Shown here: positions 1 through 5,692 of the stretch, in pieces
Layout: each line of letters begins with the position of its first letter
Position numbering within the stretch: the stretch's first letter is position 1
Assembly (NCBI GenBank): GCA_018066165.1
Contig: JAGHRX010000078.1
Location: 1 to 6,131, forward strand
Origin: UBA1723 sp018066165
GTDB lineage: Bacteria > Bacteroidota > Bacteroidia > Bacteroidales > Paludibacteraceae
Direction: 5' to 3'
Length of the DNA stretch: 6,131 nucleotides
Position numbers and translations under genes: made by a program
The notes under the pieces: model-generated
The model's input: the letters and a program-made list of their open reading frames with translations, nothing else
Told to the model about the DNA's origin: nothing
Databases searched by the model: none

Positions 1-32
1 GTCAAATACATGTTGTATAAGTGATGTTACAA

Positions 33-64
33 TTTGTATAGCTCTAAGAATTTCCCTACATTTG
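33..64 (+). promoter_or_regulatory. Bacteroidetes-type promoter of the SIS isomerase gene
   Basis: TTTG at 33-36 (-33 element) is followed after 20 bases by TACATTTG at 57-64, a perfect match to the Bacteroidetes -7 element TAnnTTTG. Transcription would begin near 69-72, leaving a leader of only about 20 bases before the ATG at 89. No Shine-Dalgarno sequence is visible, which is normal in this phylum. The assignment rests on consensus match and spacing only. Confidence 0.65.
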
Positions 65-88
65 TATAAAATATGAAACTTGTAACTT

Positions 89-709
89 ATGTTGAATTTG
101 ATAAATCGATATCCTGCACTTTCGGTGTGCTCCGCTGATTTGCAGGCGATGTTAGATACACTTATTGAGTGTTACTCTAAAGGTCACAAGTTGTTGGTTT
201 GCGGTAATGGTGGAAGCGCTGCCGATGCAGAACATATTGTAGGTGAATTGATGAAGGGGTTCAGAAACCCACGTAAGATAAGTAAAGAGGAGAGCGACGC
301 GATTATGGCTCTCGACCCTGTGATGGGTAAGAATCTTGTCGACAAACTTCAGGAAGCTTTGCCTGCTATAGCGTTGGATGGCCATGTGGCTTTGACTACT
401 GCATACCTTAACGATTGTGAACCGCTTATGTGTTTCGCTCAACAGGTTCAGGGGTATGGCCGAGAAGGAGACGTGCTGCTTGCCATCTCTACTTCGGGAA
501 ATAGTCAGAATGTACTTTACGCTGCTACCGTCGCTAAGGCTAAAGGCTTGAAGGTGATTGGTCTTACAGGTGCTAATGAAAGTAAACTTTCTGCAATCGC
601 TGATGTTTGTGTGCGTGTGCCGCAGACTGAGACTTACATGATTCAGGAGTTGCATCTTCCAGTTTACCACTGGTTCTGCTTAAAACTTGAAGAGACTTTC
701 TGGAAATAA
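89..709 (+). CDS. SIS-domain phosphosugar isomerase, GmhA-like (sedoheptulose-7-phosphate isomerase family)
   Basis: This is a 206-residue cytoplasmic protein of the SIS (sugar isomerase) fold, closest in pattern to GmhA, which converts sedoheptulose 7-phosphate to D-glycero-D-manno-heptose 7-phosphate for LPS core or heptose-nucleotide synthesis. Visible motifs are the phosphate-binding GNGGSAADAEH at residues 39-49, STSGNSQN at 134-141, LTG at 159-161 and IQELHL at 185-190. By comparison with E. coli GmhA (Glu65, His180), Glu53 and His189 are the likely catalytic pair. Between about residues 58 and 95 it carries a segment that E. coli GmhA lacks, so it belongs to a variant subgroup and the exact substrate is uncertain. 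The start is well fixed: an in-frame TAA lies at 83-85, just before the ATG at 89. The gene stands alone, with its own promoter and terminator, and no heptose-pathway partner is in the window. Confidence 0.88.
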   Translation: MLNLINRYPALSVCSADLQAMLDTLIECYSKGHKLLVCGNGGSAADAEHIVGELMKGFRNPRKISKEESDAIMALDPVMGKNLVDKLQEALPAIALDGHVALTTAYLNDCEPLMCFAQQVQGYGREGDVLLAISTSGNSQNVLYAATVAKAKGLKVIGLTGANESKLSAIADVCVRVPQTETYMIQELHLPVYHWFCLKLEETFWK

Positions 710-733
710 GATTATTGGTTGATTGAAAAATTT

Positions 734-767
734 AGCGACGTCGCATTTGTTTGCGACGTCGCTTTTT
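734..767. terminator. Bidirectional intrinsic terminator between convergent genes
   Basis: AGCGACGTCGCA (734-745) and TGCGACGTCGCT (752-763) form a perfect 12-bp GC-rich stem with a 6-base loop. On the plus strand the stem runs into TTTTT (763-767), ending the isomerase transcript 25 bases after its stop. On the minus strand it is followed by AAATTTTTC, so it should also stop the lipoprotein transcript, whose stop codon (770-772) lies just 6 bases away. Confidence 0.85.
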
Positions 768-769
768 AT

Positions 770-2377
770 TTATTCACTAAGACGAAATGTGACTGGCAGT
801 GTTACTCTTGTTCTTCTGGAACGGTTTTGGAATTTCTCAAGTTTCATACAGCGGACTGCTTCTTGCTCTAACAACTCAAATTCTTTGTCCTTGTTCTCTG
901 TGATATCTCGGCCTCCTTTCCTCTGCGTCGATTTTTCGACTTTGAGATTTGAGACAGTGCCATCTGTTTCAATATAGAAACTTACCCATACTACTCCTTG
1001 TATTAACTTTTCTATGCATTCCGTTGGGTATTTAATGTTTTTACTCAGATTGGTTGGTATTATTCTTTCGAACGTACTTCCATTTTTGCCGAACAATTGT
1101 TTATCATCCCATTCCGTAGTATCTCTCTTGTCATCGTATTCTTCTGTTTCTGACATCTTGATTTTTAATGAGTCTTGTCCTTTTGATTCGACACGTTTCG
1201 CAACAATATTACGATTATTTGGTTGGATTCCTTTTTCTCTTATAGGTTTGCAAACCACTGTACAAATACCATTGTCATCAAAATTTTCTTTAGTGATGGT
1301 TTCTGTTTCGTAACTTTGGAATCTAATATCTGTCTTTTTATTCATATCTAATGGCACGGAATATTCCCCATTCGTGTCTGTTTGATAAAGCACATTGTTT
1401 ATCTTGAATTTGATTGATGGTAGTTTATTGCCTTCGACATCTTTCAATACAATTTTATTGAACACAATACAAGTGTCCAGAAATCCTTTGGGTTTCAATG
1501 GCGGCATTTGTACTCCAGCAATAGAGAACGGTCTGTTAGGAAACATATTTGTTTGGAATATCTCTGCCATTACCCATACTACTAAAGAATCAGCGCCTGC
1601 ATGAATGCTAGCTATTGGGTAAGGGTAGTTTTTCAATTGAACACGAATCCTTGCTCCATTATCCAACTTTATATCACAATTCCACCAAGTGAAATGCTTG
1701 ACTGAACCAATATACTCGTCACCTTGTTTTACTGAATATCCATCTTCAATCCACAATCCATTATCCTCGTTAAAATACCAGAGTGGGATAGTGTCGTGAA
1801 GAGTGAATCCCTTTGGCGCAGGGTATTTCAATGTTGCTTCACTTCCGTTCTTTAACTGAAGTTTGTCTCCCGTCTCGTCAGTCATCTCCACGTTGATCAT
1901 ACCGTATGAGATGAGTGGGGTAGTGTCGCCATTGGCTGCCAATGCCATTAGGTCAGCTCCTGGCATAAGTGGCTGGATATTTTTTGATGGAGATAGGTAG
2001 ACAACGGCAATATCCACCATTCCGTTGTAGTCGGAACCGTCACTCTTCACAAGACTTGCTTTGGGGATTGTTACACTTGCACCGTCGACAACCACCGTCG
2101 TTCCATCTTCAGAATTGAATTTCTCAATCTTTACAAAATCCGAAGCCTCCTTCTTTATCAGTTCGATTGGATAGTCAAGTGTATCTGACTCCATCTTTGA
2201 ATAGATGCGGTCGAAATATCCCTCTTTCTGAATACGTTTCACAATTCTATTGCCGACGATTGTGTCAACGTCGCTTTCGGCATCTTCATTAATGCTTTTA
2301 GGTGAATCTGCACATGAATTAATGATAAACGCAAGGATAATCCCAATTATGGATGTTAAGTATTTTCGCATAGGCAT
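770..2377 (-). CDS. Lipoprotein with regulatory-like middle region and TonB-type C-terminal domain
   Basis: This is a 535-residue predicted lipoprotein. Residues 1-21 are a short basic start plus a hydrophobic stretch ending in the lipobox I19-N20-S21-C22. The mature N-terminus is acidic, which may favour outer-membrane or surface placement. Residues about 90-235 form a beta-rich region with IPLWYF (197-202) and HFTWWNCD (228-235). These motifs resemble those in Bacteroidetes proteins with carboxypeptidase-regulatory-like domains. A second such segment (about 305-375) includes the turn TDTNGEYSVPL (333-343). A low-complexity charged linker (about 380-430) precedes a TonB C-terminal-type domain at about 436-535. 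Its marks are IKYPTECI, GVVWVSFYIETDGTVSNLKV and the final LPVTFRL. There is no transmembrane anchor or proline-rich spacer as in true TonB, so energy transduction is not implied. Two starts are possible, ATG at 2377 or two codons later at 2371. The molecular role is unknown; cell-envelope location is the firm part. Confidence 0.8.
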   Translation of the reverse strand: MPMRKYLTSIIGIILAFIINSCADSPKSINEDAESDVDTIVGNRIVKRIQKEGYFDRIYSKMESDTLDYPIELIKKEASDFVKIEKFNSEDGTTVVVDGASVTIPKASLVKSDGSDYNGMVDIAVVYLSPSKNIQPLMPGADLMALAANGDTTPLISYGMINVEMTDETGDKLQLKNGSEATLKYPAPKGFTLHDTIPLWYFNEDNGLWIEDGYSVKQGDEYIGSVKHFTWWNCDIKLDNGARIRVQLKNYPYPIASIHAGADSLVVWVMAEIFQTNMFPNRPFSIAGVQMPPLKPKGFLDTCIVFNKIVLKDVEGNKLPSIKFKINNVLYQTDTNGEYSVPLDMNKKTDIRFQSYETETITKENFDDNGICTVVCKPIREKGIQPNNRNIVAKRVESKGQDSLKIKMSETEEYDDKRDTTEWDDKQLFGKNGSTFERIIPTNLSKNIKYPTECIEKLIQGVVWVSFYIETDGTVSNLKVEKSTQRKGGRDITENKDKEFELLEQEAVRCMKLEKFQNRSRRTRVTLPVTFRLSE

Positions 2378-2393
2378 AGATTTTTATTGGAAA

Positions 2394-2426
2394 CAAATAT
2401 AATATAAATCAAAAAAGGTCGGACAA
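2394..2426 (-). promoter_or_regulatory. Probable promoter of the lipoprotein gene
   Basis: Read on the minus strand, TATATTTG (2401-2394) matches the Bacteroidetes -7 element TAnnTTTG exactly. The best -33 candidate is a weaker TTG at 2426-2424, with a 22-base gap that is slightly long. Transcription would begin near 2387-2390, about 10 bases ahead of the first ATG. The elements overlap the terminator at 2411-2440. The -7 element is convincing and the -33 element is not. Confidence 0.45.
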
Positions 2427-2440
2427 TTTGCCCGACCTTT
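2411..2440 (-). terminator. Intrinsic terminator of the GH5 hydrolase gene
   Basis: On the minus strand, AAAGGTCGG (2440-2432), a 9-base loop and CCGACCTTT (2422-2414) form a perfect 9-bp stem that runs into a TTTTTT tract (2416-2411). It lies about 50 bases after the stop codon of the hydrolase gene and separates it from the lipoprotein gene downstream. Confidence 0.8.
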
Positions 2441-2455
2441 CTTGTCTAATTTTGG

Positions 2456-2482
2456 TAGAGACGCCACATCTTGACGTCTCTA
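2456..2482. repeat. Palindromic stem-loop directly after the GH5 gene
   Basis: TAGAGACG (2456-2463) and CGTCTCTA (2475-2482) form a perfect 8-bp stem around an 11-base loop, ending 9 bases from the hydrolase stop codon. It has no T tract on either side, so it is not a typical terminator. Palindromes with GTAGAGACG arms are, from memory, a recurring intergenic type in Bacteroidetes genomes. Whether it is repeated in this genome cannot be seen from one copy. It may protect the mRNA 3' end. Confidence 0.5.
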
Positions 2483-2491
2483 TTTGATGTC

Positions 2492-5224
2492 TTACTTAAC
2501 GATCAACTTTTTAACTTCGTTGCCTGCCTTAACTACATAGATACCTGCATTCTTGATGCTGATCTTGTTGTCAAGCTCTGGAACTGCTACGAACTGAGCT
2601 ACAACTCTACCTGCAATATCAGTTACAGTCACATTACACTTCTCTGCGACGTAGATGTATGCTACTCCGTTCTTAGCTGGGTTTGGAGCAATCACGAATG
2701 AAGCCTCGTCAGCAACATTCTCAACTGCTGAATGTCCGCCTACGCATGTAACGTCGTCGATCATCAATGTTCCCTTCTTGCCAACACCTTCCTTGATCTG
2801 CCAGCTAAACTTGTCGATGCTGCCCAAATCAAAGTCGATATCCTTACCCCAGTCTGAAGCCTGCTTCAAGCTGCTCCAGTTCACAGTCACCTCTGTCCAA
2901 TCTGATGCTGCTGATACGTTCTTTGTATGGTAGTCGTCGTCTTTAACCTCTGTCATACATACACGGAACTCGTGAGCAGGGCCTTTGTATCTGTAAGAGA
3001 TCTTCTCACAGCTTGAAAGATCTTGTCCTTGTTCTGTCTTGCTCAAGTACATGTCGACGCTACAGTAAGGAGCACCCATCCAGCCTTCACCTGGCCACTC
3101 AGCACCCATTGTGTAGTCTGCGTTAATAGCACCGTCTTTTACAGACAATGTGACTTTTGATGATGTGCTGGCTTTCTTGTCAGCATCATTCTTGTCGAAC
3201 CAATTTCCACCCCACTTAGTGATTAGGTCACCGTCTTCTAAGTCATCGATCAAACCTGGATCAACATATCCTTCTGGCAATACAGTTACCTTAACTGACT
3301 CTGAAACCTCATCCTCACCGTCAGAAACTGTCAATTTGAATACATACTGTCCAGCCTCAAGTCCGCTTACCTTTGTAGTTGCTGAGTTTGCGTTTGCGAT
3401 AGCAGCGTCGCTCGGACCAGAAACCTGCTTCCATGCGAACTTGTAGTTCTCGCTTCCTCCTGCTGCATCACCTGTAAGTGTTGTCTCGTCAGTAGGTAAG
3501 TAGAATTTCTTAGCACTGCAGATGCTCATTGACAACTCCTTGGCAACTGGTACTGTAACTACAGGCTTGTAGCTGATCCAACTCTTTGCCTGGTTAAGCA
3601 TGTACTTTCCGTCAACTGTCATGTCAGACTCTGTCCAACCTGTAGTCTTGAAACAATCGTCTTTTAGAATAGACCATTTTGAATCATTTCCACCCTTGTT
3701 TGACATTGACCAGAATGCTGACATTACGCCTGCCTGCTTATATTTGTCAAGTAGACCACCTGTGTTTCCTGGATCCATACCCCACTCAGTTACAACAACA
3801 GGAACTCCGTTATTCCATGAATCCTTTCCGTTCCAGTCTGACTGGTGTCCCCACTCAATGTAACCGTGCCATGTGTAGGCGATGTTAGAATAACCCTCTC
3901 CAGCAGAAGTTACAGCGTCTGGGTGACGTGAGTATTCAGAAGAACCTACGATGATGATATTGTCGTTGTCGATCTTTCTGATTGTAGGGATAACCTTCTT
4001 AGCGTATGTTACAACCTCACCGTCGCTACACTTAGGCTCGTTGAAGATCTCATACATAACGTTTGGATAATCACCCCACTTAGTTGCGAAATATGTGAAG
4101 AAATCATTTGCAAGGTCAACCCAATGCTCAGCGTAGTGCTCGTGGAAGTCGATGATGACGTAGATGTCATTCTCGATAGCGGCACGTACCATGTCGTCTA
4201 CCAATGCCTTAGTGTATTCCGGGCTGTGTAGGTAGTTGTCTGTATTCCAAGTAGCGTCGTGGTTTGTCCAAGTGTTGTCTCCTGGAGCGATTGAAACTGG
4301 TAGACGAATCAACTGGATGTTCCAGTTCTCTACCAAGTAGTCAACAGTCTCAGCCTTCCACCACTGTGGAGCTGAACAGCTCCAGAACCAGCTTGGTCCC
4401 ATCAAACAAACTTTCTCACCCTTCTCGTTGCGTACAGCACCGTTCTTAGTGTTAAGCTTACCGTTCTTTGTCACAACGAAATCTTGTCTCTTAGTTGGTC
4501 TGGCGATCTTCACCTTCAACTCCTTGACTGTCTCACCCATTGTGATTGTGATGACGTCGGAACCCTCGCTTGCGGCAGCTTTGTAGCGACCGTCTTTAAC
4601 GTTAGACGACCATTTTGTGTTTGCTGCGATCAACTCGCCAGCGTTGTTGTATCCCTTAGCCACGATGTCGATTGTCTCGCTTGGCATAAGGTTAAGCTTG
4701 CTTGGATTTGTTGTGATCTTAGTTACCGCAGCGTCTGTAGAAGATGTTTTTGTGAATGTATAGTAGTCAAGGTTGACTGACTTACCTGTACAAATCACAT
4801 AGAATTTCTGCTTTCCTGCCTTCAATGGGAACAATGCGCTCTCCTCTTTAGGGAAGTCAGGCCAGTTGTTCATTGGCACCTCCCACCATTTCTCAGCGTT
4901 GTTTGCCTGAATGCTGAATAGAGAGTAGTTGCCTTCCTCATCTTGGATCTTTACATTACCATCCTTTCCTGTAAGATAATGGAAAGAAACCTGGTATAGA
5001 CCATCAGAAGGAATCTCTACTTCGTAAGTTAGTTGCTCTCCCTCTTCGTCAAAATAACCGATTGATTTTTTGTCGTTTTCAAAGACGATCTCTGTGGCTC
5101 CATCTTTTTTGGCGATGAAATCTTCGGCCTCAACCTTGATTTGGCTGTTTGCCGTCGCAGATAAAAGAAGGAATGCACCAAGCCATCCGGCTTTTGCGTA
5201 ATTCTTTTTCATGGTTTTGTTCAT
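2492..5224 (-). CDS. Secreted multidomain GH5 endoglucanase (cellulase-type) with T9SS sorting domain
   Basis: This is a 910-residue modular glycoside hydrolase predicted to cut beta-1,4-glucan outside the cell. Order of parts: Sec signal peptide (about 1-27); CBM6-like carbohydrate-binding module (about 29-158, opening with VEAEDF and closing with NLDYYTFT); bacterial Ig-like domain (about 165-241); GH5 catalytic domain (about 248-553); PKD-like domain (about 563-648); a second probable carbohydrate-binding module, CBM11-like (about 657-829); T9SS type A C-terminal sorting domain (about 845-910, with APNPAKNG and the ending GIYVVKAGNEVKKLIVK). The GH5 signature is complete: Arg307 in IRLPV, His361/His363, the acid/base Glu396 in IFNEP, His453 in TWHGY, nucleophile Glu480 in VTEWG and Trp505 in AFWSMSNK. 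The TEWG...WSMSNK pattern resembles subfamily GH5_2 endoglucanases. Translation may start at 5224 or at the ATG four codons on (5212); both keep the signal peptide. No Shine-Dalgarno is seen. Activity on mannan or xyloglucan cannot be excluded by sequence alone. Confidence 0.92.
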   Translation of the reverse strand: MNKTMKKNYAKAGWLGAFLLLSATANSQIKVEAEDFIAKKDGATEIVFENDKKSIGYFDEEGEQLTYEVEIPSDGLYQVSFHYLTGKDGNVKIQDEEGNYSLFSIQANNAEKWWEVPMNNWPDFPKEESALFPLKAGKQKFYVICTGKSVNLDYYTFTKTSSTDAAVTKITTNPSKLNLMPSETIDIVAKGYNNAGELIAANTKWSSNVKDGRYKAAASEGSDVITITMGETVKELKVKIARPTKRQDFVVTKNGKLNTKNGAVRNEKGEKVCLMGPSWFWSCSAPQWWKAETVDYLVENWNIQLIRLPVSIAPGDNTWTNHDATWNTDNYLHSPEYTKALVDDMVRAAIENDIYVIIDFHEHYAEHWVDLANDFFTYFATKWGDYPNVMYEIFNEPKCSDGEVVTYAKKVIPTIRKIDNDNIIIVGSSEYSRHPDAVTSAGEGYSNIAYTWHGYIEWGHQSDWNGKDSWNNGVPVVVTEWGMDPGNTGGLLDKYKQAGVMSAFWSMSNKGGNDSKWSILKDDCFKTTGWTESDMTVDGKYMLNQAKSWISYKPVVTVPVAKELSMSICSAKKFYLPTDETTLTGDAAGGSENYKFAWKQVSGPSDAAIANANSATTKVSGLEAGQYVFKLTVSDGEDEVSESVKVTVLPEGYVDPGLIDDLEDGDLITKWGGNWFDKNDADKKASTSSKVTLSVKDGAINADYTMGAEWPGEGWMGAPYCSVDMYLSKTEQGQDLSSCEKISYRYKGPAHEFRVCMTEVKDDDYHTKNVSAASDWTEVTVNWSSLKQASDWGKDIDFDLGSIDKFSWQIKEGVGKKGTLMIDDVTCVGGHSAVENVADEASFVIAPNPAKNGVAYIYVAEKCNVTVTDIAGRVVAQFVAVPELDNKISIKNAGIYVVKAGNEVKKLIVK

Positions 5225-5360
5225 ATTTTAGTTTTCTATTTTTCAGAGTTTTAATGAAAAAGACCTTCATTTAGAAAGGACTAAATCTAAATGCCAAGTT
5301 GTCTCAGTCACATTTTGATAACCCAAGCGTGTTTGCCGTCTTTCGACGTAGGACTAACGG
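5225..5360 (-). ncRNA. Structured 5' leader of the GH5 gene, candidate cis-regulatory RNA
   Basis: The promoter upstream predicts a leader of about 135 bases, long compared with the roughly 10-20 bases in front of the other two complete genes. On the minus strand it contains a small hairpin with a GAAA tetraloop near its 5' end (CGTC/GACG arms, 5348-5337). It also has an 8-bp perfect hairpin CATTTAGA/TCTAAATG (5293-5268), soon followed by a T-rich run GGTCTTTTT. The 8-mer TTAGTCCT occurs twice, at the 5' end (5357-5350) and inside the loop of the second hairpin (5284-5277). I do not recognise a known riboswitch class. Regulation is an inference from length and structure only. Confidence 0.35.
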
Positions 5361-5363
5361 TTG

Positions 5364-5394
5364 CAAAATTAAAATAAATTTGGATAACTACAAA
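5364..5394 (-). promoter_or_regulatory. Strong Bacteroidetes-type promoter of the GH5 gene
   Basis: Read on the minus strand, TTTG (5394-5391) is followed after 19 bases by TAATTTTG (5371-5364). Both elements are perfect matches to the -33 and -7 consensus, with good spacing. Transcription would begin near 5357-5360. This is the best promoter in the window. Confidence 0.7.
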
Positions 5395-5505
5395 AGAATG
5401 GTTTTAAAATGAAAAAGGCACTACTTTCATTGCGTAAATTCTCTGCTCAAACAGGGACGTAAGGTTGACGTCGGATGCTATATTAATTTTGTATGTTTAA
5501 AAAAT
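5395..5505. other. Intergenic spacer between the GH5 promoter and the insertion sequence
   Basis: No supported gene is seen here. The stretch holds a 17-codon plus-strand reading frame (5409-5462) without convincing promoter or family, a GACGT pair at 5456 and 5467 whose copies start 11 bases apart, and an isolated plus-strand TAATTTTG (5484-5491) lacking a -33 partner. It may contain upstream regulatory sites of the GH5 gene. Confidence 0.4.
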
Positions 5506-5549
5506 GAGGGTGTATCAAAACTAAGGAAGTTGCGATATACCCTCTTTTT
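5506..5549. terminator. Bidirectional hairpin at the presumed IS end
   Basis: GAGGGTGTATC (5506-5516) pairs with GATATACCCTC (5534-5544) over 11 bp with one G-U pair and a 17-base loop. TTTTT follows on the plus strand (5545-5549), and ATTTTTTAAA follows on the minus strand (5505 downward). It can thus end transcription both ways and would block read-through from the transposase into the GH5 region. The outer arm may also be part of the terminal inverted repeat of the IS. Confidence 0.6.
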
Positions 5550-5645
5550 AACTCTCTGAGACTTGAATGGATTTTTGAAAAGCGGAAAAATCAAAATTTG
5601 ACTTAAATATTCGATTCTCACAAGTTGAAAATTTCAAAAAAGTAA

Positions 5646-5692
5646 AAAATCGGTCTAAAACGGGTCTATTACCTCCGTTTTAGGCCGATTTT
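5646..5692 (-). terminator. Long hairpin terminator overlapping the transposase stop codon
   Basis: Arms at 5692-5675 and 5663-5646 form an 18-bp stem with one G-U pair and an 11-base loop. On the minus strand the stem runs into TTTTTTA (5649-5643). The stop codon TAA (5682-5680) and the last codons lie inside the first arm, so translating ribosomes would cover this arm. Confidence 0.8.

Noticed and set aside
73..138. Overlapping 21-codon reading frame ahead of the isomerase start, out of frame with it
   Set aside because: It begins within a few bases of the predicted transcript start, has no family or regulatory signature, and could arise by chance. An upstream regulatory frame is not supported.
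152..670. 172-codon minus-strand open frame inside the isomerase gene
   Set aside because: It is antisense to a well-supported SIS protein, with no recognisable domain or promoter.
5277..5357. The 8-bp direct repeat AGGACTAA flanking a 65-base segment, as a possible target-site duplication
   Set aside because: The enclosed segment has no inverted ends and is too small for a transposon. The repeat is better treated as part of the leader structure.
5409..5462. Short plus-strand reading frame starting MKKALLSLRK
   Set aside because: It resembles the start of a signal peptide but ends after 17 codons. The nearby TAAATTTG (5375-5382) has no -33 partner, and the stop precedes the IS, so it is not a gene cut by the insertion.
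5456..5471. Two GACGT copies starting 11 bases apart, as an operator
   Set aside because: The units are only 5 bases long, GACGT is frequent elsewhere in the window, and no promoter is placed suitably next to them.
5484..5491. Plus-strand TAATTTTG, a perfect -7 match
   Set aside because: No TTTG lies 19-21 bases upstream, and a transcript would run straight into the hairpin at 5506-5549 with no gene to serve.
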